The notes below the pieces were generated by a model, which did no database searches, was not told the DNA's origin, and worked only from the letters and a program-made list of their open reading frames with translations. Below are positions 1-6,331 of a DNA stretch of 37,523 nucleotides, in pieces. The stretch lies in NCBI RefSeq assembly GCF_032970905.1, contig NZ_JAWJZA010000020.1. One strand, 5' to 3'. The position numbers and the translations under genes were made by a program. Numbering within the stretch: position 1 is the first letter of the stretch; every line of letters begins with the position of its first letter. The DNA comes from Veillonella absiana. Lineage in GTDB: Bacteria; Bacillota; Negativicutes; Veillonellales; Veillonellaceae.

Positions 1-241
1 TGTCGAGATATTAGAGGCTGAATGTTGCCCAGATCATATCCATATGCTAGTAGCGATTCCCCACATTTAAGCGTATCGTCGTTTATGGGATATCTGAAAA
101 GCAAGAGTAGCCTCATGATATTTGATAAACACGCACATTTAAAATATAAGTATGGAAATCGTCATTTCTGGTGTAGAGGATATTATGTGGATACGGTCGG
201 GAGATACGAAGGTGCGATAAAAGAGTACATTCGTAATCAAC
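1..241 (+). pseudogene. tnpA: IS200/IS605-family TnpA transposase remnant, frameshifted and truncated
   Basis: Remnant of the small Y1 (HUH) single-strand transposase of IS200-like elements. Reading from base 2 gives a segment ending in CCPDHIHMLVAIP, which carries the His-x-His (HUH) motif, then a stop at 68-70. From about base 58 the other frame continues the same protein (SVSSFMGYLK, then YKYGNRHFWCRGYYVDTVG, then EYIRNQ). Adding one C to the C-run near 59-61 would restore the expected IPP..SVSSFMGYLK, so a single-base deletion is the simplest cause. Similarity stops at about 240, before the usual TnpA C-terminus, and permease sequence begins at once. The element's right end is therefore missing and it cannot encode a working transposase. 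The 5' end lies outside the window. Confidence 0.85.
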
Positions 242-673
242 TACAAGGAGCAAGTATTCCTCGTATTGCCTTGGACGATGATTGGTTTACTCATTGCCAT
301 CAGCATTTCAAAATCTGTTACATTACTCAGCTTTGGTGAAGAGGTGGCTATCGGCCTTGGTAGTAATCTTGATCGCGTTCGTGCCTTTGCGGGGGTTACG
401 GTATTAATCCTGAGTGGATCTGCCGTAGCTTTAGCTGGTCCTATCGGTTTTGTTGGTCTCATTACACCACATATCGTTCGTAAAATGGTAGGTATCGACT
501 ATCGTCGTGTCATACCATTCTCTGCGCTTGTAGGGACTGTCATTGTGGTGGTAGCTGATGTATTAACTCGTCTAGTAAATCCTACCTATGAAACACCTTT
601 AGGTGCTATCACAGCCATCATCGGCGTACCATTCTTTATTTACTTGGCAAATAGAAGAGGGGGTGGCAGATAA
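239..673 (+). pseudogene. FecCD-family iron-siderophore ABC permease, C-terminal fragment
   Basis: C-terminal 143 or so residues of a FecCD/BtuC-type permease, the membrane channel of a siderophore or corrinoid importer; family members are about 330 residues. The typical string LSFGEEVAIGLGSNLDRVR and the GPIGFVGLITPHIVR motif, which contacts the ATPase, are intact, and hydrophobic helices run to the end. The N-terminal half is missing because tnpA sequence abuts it at about 240. The same frame has a stop at 218-220 and no ATG start precedes the hydrophobic core; only a TTG at 266 is available and no good ribosome site is seen. It overlaps the next permease gene by one base, so it was once the upstream partner in the operon. 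I treat it as a pseudogene; a translated fragment cannot be excluded. Confidence 0.8.
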
Positions 674-1677
674 TGACTGTAAAGAAACGTTTTTATATGG
701 TTGCTGTCATCTTGGTAGTGATATTAGTTGGTTGTTTATATGGTCACTTGCGTACGGGCTTTACTGATGTGAGTGACACTCGATTACTTAATGTATTGCT
801 CGGCAATGGTTCAGAAGCAAAAAACTTAACGGTCTTTGATTTCCGTATGGTTCGTTCTGTATTGGCCCTTTTGATTGGTATGGGCCTAGCACTATCTGGT
901 GCCGTGTTCCAAACCATAGCTCGTAATGAGTTGGCTAGTCCAAGTTTGCTCGGCGTTAATGCTGGTGCAGGCCTCGGTGTGGTATTGTTAATTTATTTCA
1001 CGAATGGCAATAATTCATTAGGTATTTGGACTATGCCTATGGTGGCTATCATTGGTGCAACGGCGGTAGCATCGTTGATTTATCGACTATCCTATCGTGG
1101 TGGACGCATTTTATCTACGCATACGCTAGTATTAACCGGTATTTCCTTGAGTGCCGGCATTCATGCCATCCAAACGCTCTTGGTAGTACGCTTGGATCCA
1201 AATAAATTCTACATGGTGAACACATGGGTTATCGGTAGCATTTCTGGTAATAGCTGGAATCATGTGGCCATATTGGCGCCTATCGTCATTTTCCTAGCCC
1301 TCGTGCTATATGCACGTCATATGGATTTGAATATCTTAAGTTTAGCTGATGAAACGGCTATCGGTCTTGGTATTCGCATTAACCGTGCTCGATTTATTTA
1401 TTTGATGATTGCTGTTGTACTCGCCGCGTGCTGCGTAGCCATCGGTGGCAGCATCGGCTTTGTGGGGCTGATTTCTCCACACATTGCTCGTCGATTAGTA
1501 GGGGCGGATCATTCCTATTATCTGCCTGTGACGGCCTTGATTGGCGCAATTCTTGTGGTCGCTGCCGATTGGTTCGGCCGTGCCATTGTGGCTCCTGATG
1601 AAATTTTGGTGGGTATCGTCGTGTCCTTAATCGGTGCGCCGTACTTCTTGTATATTTTAGCAAAAGCAAAAGCATAG
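673..1677 (+). CDS. FecCD-family iron-siderophore ABC transporter permease
   Basis: Integral membrane permease (334 residues, the full family length) of a ferric-siderophore, heme or cobalamin-type ABC importer in the inner membrane. About nine to ten hydrophobic helices are visible. Family strings include SGAVFQTIARNELASPSLLGVNAGAG near the N-terminal third, LSLADETAIGLGIRINRAR in the middle and GSIGFVGLISPHIARRLVG, the coupling helix that meets the ATPase. Its ATG overlaps the stop of the truncated upstream permease by one base, and the ATPase gene follows 24 bases later. Such importers use two permease subunits; with the neighbour destroyed this one would have to form a homodimer or pair with a permease encoded elsewhere. 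The substrate cannot be read from the sequence. Confidence 0.93.
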   Translation: MTVKKRFYMVAVILVVILVGCLYGHLRTGFTDVSDTRLLNVLLGNGSEAKNLTVFDFRMVRSVLALLIGMGLALSGAVFQTIARNELASPSLLGVNAGAGLGVVLLIYFTNGNNSLGIWTMPMVAIIGATAVASLIYRLSYRGGRILSTHTLVLTGISLSAGIHAIQTLLVVRLDPNKFYMVNTWVIGSISGNSWNHVAILAPIVIFLALVLYARHMDLNILSLADETAIGLGIRINRARFIYLMIAVVLAACCVAIGGSIGFVGLISPHIARRLVGADHSYYLPVTALIGAILVVAADWFGRAIVAPDEILVGIVVSLIGAPYFLYILAKAKA

Positions 1678-1701
1678 GATTGGATTGAGAAGGAGATTGC
1701 T

Positions 1702-2673
1702 ATGAAATTAGAAGTTAAAAATTTAACCACTGGTTACAATGGTCATAAAATCATAGAAAACTTGAACTTGTCCATTCCTGAGGGCAAGATTACAGCCTTG
1801 ATTGGTGCCAATGGTTGCGGTAAATCCACATTATTAAAAACGATTTGTCGTATCATCGAGCCTATGAGTGGCGAGGTATTGTTGGATGGTAAAAACATGC
1901 ATGCTATGGATAGTCGTCAACTAGCCAAACAAGTGGCGATATTGCCACAAAACCCCTCGGCTCCAGGGGCACTGACTGTGCGTGAACTCGTTATGTATGG
2001 TCGTGCGCCCCACAAATCTAGCTTGTTCTCTCGCACGAGCCGTGAGGACCGCGAAATGGTTGAGTGGGCTTTGAAAGAAACGGATTTGTTAGAGTTCGCT
2101 GATCGTGGTATTGAACATATGTCCGGTGGTCAACGTCAACGCGCTTGGATTGCTATGGCTATCGCGCAGGATACAGATATTCTGTTCCTCGATGAACCAA
2201 CTAGCTTTCTTGACGTATCTCATCAATTGGACGTGCTCCACATGGTGGACCATTTAAATAAAAAATATGGTAAAACTATCATCATGGTCATTCATGAATT
2301 GAATGAGGCTGCGCGCTTTGCCGATTATTTGGTAGCTATGCGCAAGGGTACCATTTTGTACGAAGGTTCCCCATATGATGTGTTCAATAACGACATGCTC
2401 TGCGACGTGTTCGGCATCGATTCCACTATTATGAACGATCCACGCACGAACCGTCCGTTCTCCATTCCATATTCTGTGAAAGCTAATTTAGAAATACCAG
2501 CTCCACGGGATCCACTGGCAGAACCATTGGCAGGCATTCCTGTGTGTGCTGTATCAAATGTATCTGGTGAAAGTACTGTATCTGGTGACAGTGATGCATC
2601 TACACACATTCGTGGTGGCGCCCCTTTACAAGTTCCTGGTGGCCTATCTGCACAAGGTTCTCAAGAGGTGTAA
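1702..2673 (+). CDS. Iron-siderophore ABC transporter ATP-binding protein (FecE-like)
   Basis: Cytoplasmic ATPase that powers the importer. Walker A GANGCGKST is at residues 35-43, followed by the Q-loop (AILPQNP), the ABC signature MSGGQRQRAW, Walker B DILFLDEPTSFLD and the switch histidine in IMVIHELNEA. The order and spacing fit the FecE/FhuC/BtuD group. A good ribosome site (GAAGGAG) precedes the ATG. At 323 residues it is about 55-60 longer than usual: after the canonical end near residue 265 comes a Pro/Ser/Gly/Asp-rich tail that contains a short duplicated segment (VSGES..VSGDSD). The tail looks disordered and has no recognisable domain. The gene sits between the permease and the lipoprotein gene. 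Confidence 0.94.
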   Translation: MKLEVKNLTTGYNGHKIIENLNLSIPEGKITALIGANGCGKSTLLKTICRIIEPMSGEVLLDGKNMHAMDSRQLAKQVAILPQNPSAPGALTVRELVMYGRAPHKSSLFSRTSREDREMVEWALKETDLLEFADRGIEHMSGGQRQRAWIAMAIAQDTDILFLDEPTSFLDVSHQLDVLHMVDHLNKKYGKTIIMVIHELNEAARFADYLVAMRKGTILYEGSPYDVFNNDMLCDVFGIDSTIMNDPRTNRPFSIPYSVKANLEIPAPRDPLAEPLAGIPVCAVSNVSGESTVSGDSDASTHIRGGAPLQVPGGLSAQGSQEV

Positions 2674-2674
2674 T

Positions 2675-3775
2675 ATGAACGTAAATACATTCTCTAAACT
2701 GTGCAGTGTGGTTGGCATAGTGGCGGTAGCTTTCACCATAAGTGGTTGCAACATTAATCAAACGAATGAGCAATCAGCGCAAGTGATGGGACAGTTGAGC
2801 CCTAAGGTGCAAGGCATGTTGCATCGCCAAAATACATCGGAAGCCATAGACGTAGAATTTGCTAAGCGTTTCGATGATAAAATGGCGCAAGCTAAAAAAC
2901 TCGTTACAGTTGATGGCGATACCATCACGGTGAAGCATAAATTCGGGACCACAGTGATGCCAAAGACGCATCAGCGAATCGTGGTCATTCGTATGGAAGA
3001 CCCTATATTGGCACTAGACGTTCCATTTCTAGCAGGGAATTACAACCCTAACCATTATCTATACGAACAATTGTCTGCGAAGGATATTAACGTCATCAGC
3101 GTCAATGACGATAGCAAGACTATCAATTACGAACAAGTACAGGCGGAAGAACCGGATTTGATTATCATGCGTGATTCCTTCGATCAAAATGTGTACAACG
3201 CATTGAATAAAATCGCCCCAACGGCGGCTTTCGATTTGCGGCAGGACGAAACGAGTCTTTTGGCATTGTCCATGGCCCTCGGCATTCCTGAGACAGGGGA
3301 GCTTCGTTTACGCGAATATTATTCCAAGGCGAAATTCTATCGCATGGCCTTGCATGAGCATATTGGTGATAAAACAGTGGCGTTACTGCGCGTGCTCAAT
3401 AAGGAAATTCGGTTGTATCCGTATTCTAAAAATGATATCAATCGTTTTATGTACGAGTTGCTAAATCTCAATCCACCACTCATGGTGTTAGAGGCCGATT
3501 TCAGCACGACGAATAATGCCATTTCATTGGAACGATTACCGGATATGAAAGCCGATTATTTGCTCATCAGCTCTGGCTACGGTCCTAGCAGTAAACAAAA
3601 TAATAAAATTGCCCAAAATCGATTGGAAAGTATGAAACGAGATGAATTGTGGCATAAAATTCCCGCGGTGCAGCAGGGCCATGTGGAGGAAGTAGATACT
3701 ACTGTGTGGAATGCCCACGGAATCCTTGCCAAAGAACAGTCCATGAAGTCTATTTACGACGCATGGGGGAAATAA
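2675..3775 (+). CDS. Iron-siderophore ABC transporter substrate-binding lipoprotein
   Basis: Periplasm-facing binding component of the FecB/FhuD/BtuF type (366 residues). The ATG at 2675 is chosen over upstream in-frame codons because it gives a proper lipoprotein signal: a basic start, the hydrophobic run SVVGIVAVAFTI and a lipobox ISGC with Cys at about residue 24. It also lies just after the ATPase stop, with AAGAGGTG as ribosome site. The mature part has the class III layout: a first lobe with QRIVVIRMEDPILALD, a long linking helix, and a second lobe with ADYLLISSGYG. It is the last gene of the operon and is followed at once by a large hairpin. Ligand unknown; a ferric siderophore or heme is likely from the family. 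Confidence 0.9.
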   Translation: MNVNTFSKLCSVVGIVAVAFTISGCNINQTNEQSAQVMGQLSPKVQGMLHRQNTSEAIDVEFAKRFDDKMAQAKKLVTVDGDTITVKHKFGTTVMPKTHQRIVVIRMEDPILALDVPFLAGNYNPNHYLYEQLSAKDINVISVNDDSKTINYEQVQAEEPDLIIMRDSFDQNVYNALNKIAPTAAFDLRQDETSLLALSMALGIPETGELRLREYYSKAKFYRMALHEHIGDKTVALLRVLNKEIRLYPYSKNDINRFMYELLNLNPPLMVLEADFSTTNNAISLERLPDMKADYLLISSGYGPSSKQNNKIAQNRLESMKRDELWHKIPAVQQGHVEEVDTTVWNAHGILAKEQSMKSIYDAWGK

Positions 3776-3785
3776 GTGGTACTCC

Positions 3786-3922
3786 GGCATCTCAAATTTA
3801 TTAGTAGTAAAACATAAGAAATAGCAATGACATCAGCGCCTCGCTTCAAACGCCTTCGCGTAAGGCGCTCCTCGCTAATGTCATTGCTATTTTTGTATAT
3901 ACCGTAGAAAATTTGAGATGCC
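3786..3922 (+). terminator. Nested inverted repeat, probable terminator of the ABC operon (hairpin element 1)
   Basis: Two nested stems. The outer arms GGCATCTCAAATTT (3786-3799) and its exact complement (3909-3922) enclose an inner 15-bp perfect stem (3819-3833 with 3878-3892) that is followed by TTTTTG. The 44-base loop carries its own GC-rich pairing (AGCGCCT 3835-3841 with AGGCGCT 3863-3869) and a core on the minus strand (3840-3864) that is shared with element 2 at 4107-4267. The inner stem plus T-run fits an intrinsic terminator for the importer operon; the outer stem and the conserved apex go beyond what a terminator needs. Confidence 0.75.
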
Positions 3923-4106
3923 TGCCGTATCAAGGGCGGGGGAGAACTTTGGTGTAGAGGTTTCGTTCTAAATGTCGAAACCATTCTTGTACAAGTTCCG
4001 TCAATGTAGAGCTAATTACCTCTAGTTGTCCGTGTCTTTCCTGCGATCCCCTCCTTTGAAAAAATATATATTAATTTCTCCTACTAGTTGTCGATGTTGT
4101 AAAATT

Positions 4107-4267
4107 TTTTACGGTAGTATCAATGATAGCTAATCGTACACAGCGTTGGAATCCGGTGGTTACTTGGTACTCGAGTGACTTACGCCGAAGGCGTTCGGAA
4201 CGAGAGACTAAGTGACCACTGGATTCCAAGACTAACATCCTTTGCCGTGATTGACACTGCCGTAAAA
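4107..4267. repeat. Nested imperfect inverted repeat (hairpin element 2)
   Basis: Outer arms 4107-4124 and 4250-4267 match at 16 of 18 positions, and the two differences still allow G-U pairs. Inner arms 4146-4165 and 4210-4229 match at 18 of 20, again with G-U-compatible changes. The apex has ACGCC-GAA-GGCGT at 4182-4194. There is no T-run after the inner stem, so it does not look like a simple terminator. Bases 4179-4204 match the minus-strand apex of element 1 at 22 of 26 columns although the stems are unrelated. It lies 185 bases after element 1 and before the hydG promoter region. No ORF or known RNA family is recognised. Confidence 0.7.
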
Positions 4268-4357
4268 GGTTTACATATTTTCATAACACCTATCAGAAAT
4301 TAATATACATTTCCCTTAAATTCCTGTTGGTTTTGGTAGGAATAGTACTATGAATAG

Positions 4358-4366
4358 TGCTATACT
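4358..4366 (+). promoter_or_regulatory. Possible extended -10 promoter upstream of hydG
   Basis: TGcTATACT fits an extended -10 (TGnTATAAT) with one mismatch. No good -35 at 17 bases is seen. It overlaps the right arm of a small inverted repeat (AGTACTAT..ATAGTGCT, 4345-4362). The flanking 4268-4446 is AT-rich with no gene. Confidence 0.35.
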
Positions 4367-4446
4367 AATATAAATAGAATATTTTAGAAATATAAAAAGT
4401 ATTCTTGTGTATTATGCTTGAAATGTTGTATTAAATAATATTTTCA

Positions 4447-4480
4447 GCTTTTATTACTGTAAGGCTTTTATTACTGTAAG
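4447..4480 (+). repeat. Perfect 17-bp tandem duplication in the hydG promoter region
   Basis: GCTTTTATTACTGTAAG occurs twice without spacing (4447-4463 and 4464-4480). Each unit holds the palindrome TTAC-T-GTAA, so two palindromic half-turn sites sit 17 bases apart, just upstream of a TATAAT at 4488-4493. This arrangement suits a regulator binding site, although a chance slippage duplication is possible. A related string, TACAGTGTAA, follows the -10 at 4495-4504. Confidence 0.6.
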
Positions 4481-4487
4481 ATAGAGT

Positions 4488-4493
4488 TATAAT
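4488..4493 (+). promoter_or_regulatory. Probable hydG -10 element
   Basis: A consensus TATAAT lies 61 bases before the hydG ATG and 8 bases after the tandem repeat. The -35 would fall inside the second repeat unit (a weak TTTTAT-like hexamer), which suggests that a factor bound to the repeat sets promoter strength. The ribosome site AAAGAGGT precedes the ATG at 4554. Confidence 0.5.
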
Positions 4494-4553
4494 ATACAGT
4501 GTAATTCTATACAAACAAGGCCAAGTGCCTATATAAGAAAAGAGGTCAGTACT

Positions 4554-5972
4554 ATGTATGATGTGAAATCTCCCAAGGCAGAGGAATTTATTTCTCACCA
4601 AGAGATATTAGATACGCTCGCTTATGCAGAGGCGAATAAGGAGAACCGCGAATTATTAGATGCGATTTTGGAAAAAGCAGCCACATTCAAAGGGCTCAGC
4701 CATAGAGAAGCAGCCGTTATGCTAGAATGTCCATTGCCAGAGTATAAAGAAAAATTATTTGCCTTGGCAAAGGACATTAAAAAAGCCATTTATGGTGACC
4801 GCATCGTATTGTTTGCGCCACTTTATTTGTCTAACTATTGTATCAATGGTTGCGTATATTGCCCATACCACTCTAAAAACCGTGATATTAAACGTAAAAA
4901 ATTGACACAAGAGCAAATTCGTGAAGAGGTTATTGCCCTAGAGGCACTTGGTCATAAACGTATCGTTATTGAATCCGGTGAAGATCCTCTTAACAATCCA
5001 TTAGAATATATCTTGGAATCCATTAAAACGATTTATTCCATTAAAAATAAAAATGGTGAAATTCGTCGCGTAAATGTAAATATTGCAGCCTGTGAAGTAG
5101 AAGATTACAAAAAACTTCATGAAGCTGGTATCGGTACATATACATTATTCCAAGAAACATATAATAAAGAAAATTATGAAGCATTGCATCCAACAGGTCC
5201 TAAGAGTAATTATGCATATCATACAGAAGCAATGGACCGTGCTATGCAAGGTGGTATCGATGACGTGGGTATCGGCGTATTGTACGGCCTTGAGCATTAT
5301 CGTTACGATTTCGTTGGTTTGTTGATGCATGCGGAACATTTGGAAGCTGTATTTGGTGTAGGTCCACATACAATTTCTGTGCCTCGTATTTGTCCGGCCG
5401 ATGATATTGATGTAGAGGACTTTAGCAATGCGGTTCCTGATGATACATTTGAAAAAATCGTTGCCTTGCTTCGTGTATCTGCACCATATGCCGGCATGAT
5501 TATGTCTACCCGTGAAACTCAAAGTATGCGCGAACGCGGTCTAGCACTTGGGATCTCTCAAATCAGTGGTGGTTCTCGTACTAGCGTTGGTGGTTACAAG
5601 GAAGAAGAAGCCCCAGAAGACAATTCGGCGCAATTTGATCGTAGCGATACTCGTTCCCTTGATGAAATCGTAGACTGGTTATTACACCTTGGTTATGTAC
5701 CTAGTTTCTGTACTGCTTGCTATCGTGCGGGACGTACGGGTGACCGTTTCATGGCATTGGCGAAATCTGGTCAAATTCATAACTGTTGTCAACCGAATGC
5801 GTTGATGACGTTGAAGGAATATATCATGGACTATGGTTCTGAAACGACTAAGGCTGATGGGGAAAAGGTTATTGAAAGCCAAATGGATCTCATCAAAAAT
5901 GATCTTGTAAAGAATAAAGTGCAACAATATATTGCACAAATGGAAGATGGGGAACGGGATTTCCGATTCTAG
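4554..5972 (+). CDS. hydG: [FeFe]-hydrogenase maturase HydG (radical SAM tyrosine lyase)
   Basis: HydG cleaves tyrosine to make the CO and CN- ligands, as an Fe(CO)2CN synthon, for the H-cluster of [FeFe]-hydrogenase. The radical SAM cluster motif is C96-x3-C100-x2-C103 (CINGCVYC). The C-terminal auxiliary cluster motif is C386-x2-C389-x22-C412, which separates HydG from its relative ThiH. The length of 472 residues is normal for the family. A ThiH/BATS-like middle (ESGEDPLNN, SVPRICPADD, SQISGGSRTSVGGY) is intact. A promoter with a tandem repeat precedes it and a strong terminator follows at 6121, so it seems monocistronic. The partner maturases HydE and HydF and the hydrogenase are not in the window. 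Confidence 0.93.
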   Translation: MYDVKSPKAEEFISHQEILDTLAYAEANKENRELLDAILEKAATFKGLSHREAAVMLECPLPEYKEKLFALAKDIKKAIYGDRIVLFAPLYLSNYCINGCVYCPYHSKNRDIKRKKLTQEQIREEVIALEALGHKRIVIESGEDPLNNPLEYILESIKTIYSIKNKNGEIRRVNVNIAACEVEDYKKLHEAGIGTYTLFQETYNKENYEALHPTGPKSNYAYHTEAMDRAMQGGIDDVGIGVLYGLEHYRYDFVGLLMHAEHLEAVFGVGPHTISVPRICPADDIDVEDFSNAVPDDTFEKIVALLRVSAPYAGMIMSTRETQSMRERGLALGISQISGGSRTSVGGYKEEEAPEDNSAQFDRSDTRSLDEIVDWLLHLGYVPSFCTACYRAGRTGDRFMALAKSGQIHNCCQPNALMTLKEYIMDYGSETTKADGEKVIESQMDLIKNDLVKNKVQQYIAQMEDGERDFRF

Positions 5973-6120
5973 ACTATTTGATGAGGTATCTAATTTAACA
6001 GTAGTATACGATTTGAAACCTATACAGAGTGATTTACTACGGTTTGATTTTTGTCGATGTAGACAATACAATATGATGACAAGGCTATACCTAGTAGGGT
6101 ATAAGCTAGCTTTTATAAGG

Positions 6121-6165
6121 ATAGACACCATTATCAATACGAATTGTGTAATGGTGTCTATTTTG
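6121..6165 (+). terminator. Intrinsic terminator downstream of hydG
   Basis: A 13-bp perfect stem (6121-6133 with 6149-6161, core AGACACCATTA) with a 15-base loop is followed by TTTTG. It lies 149 bases after the hydG stop; the bases between hold no recognisable gene. Confidence 0.8.
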
Positions 6166-6211
6166 TTGAGAAAAATAAAATAATAATTTGAGAATTAAAA
6201 TTATATTTCCC

Positions 6212-6240
6212 TTTATTTATTGAATGATAAGGGGTATAAT
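6212..6240 (+). promoter_or_regulatory. Probable promoter of the recJ-rel operon
   Basis: A perfect TATAAT at 6235-6240 lies 17 bases after a weak -35, TTTATT, at 6212-6217. The start of transcription would be near 6247, about 85 bases before the recJ ATG, immediately before the Fur-box-like sequence. Confidence 0.5.
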
Positions 6241-6249
6241 ATAGAAAAT

Positions 6250-6268
6250 GATAATGATAATAAGTATG
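6250..6268 (+). promoter_or_regulatory. Fur-box-like operator at the recJ promoter
   Basis: GATAATGATAATAAGTATG matches the classical 19-bp Fur box (GATAATGATAATCATTATC) at 16 positions, with the first 12 identical. It starts 10 bases after the TATAAT, so a bound Fur would cover the transcription start and repress. A Fur gene is present in the same window at 12363. The site is AT-rich, so chance similarity is possible. Confidence 0.5.
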
Positions 6269-6331
6269 TGGCCTAAGTAATATTGATTATGAAATGGCCT
6301 TATAAATTAGGGGTTATGTGTGGTATAAACT

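Noticed and set aside
22..339. A 105-residue plus-strand ORF at the window start
   Set aside because: Its first part is the second half of a frameshifted tnpA and its last part reads permease DNA in the wrong frame; it is a chance fusion, not a gene.
2546..2674. Upstream extension of the lipoprotein gene
   Set aside because: It would overlap the ATPase gene by about 130 bases and destroy the lipoprotein signal; the ATG at 2675 gives a proper lipobox.
3754..3984. A 76-residue minus-strand ORF after the lipoprotein gene
   Set aside because: It runs through hairpin element 1, has no ribosome site and no recognisable sequence; inverted repeats often create such open frames.
4030..4075. A GGAGGGG-like ribosome site on the minus strand at about 4045-4060
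   Set aside because: No start codon with a meaningful open frame follows it on that strand.
5932..6183. An 83-residue plus-strand ORF after hydG
   Set aside because: It overlaps the hydG end, reads through the terminator hairpin and has no family resemblance or ribosome site.
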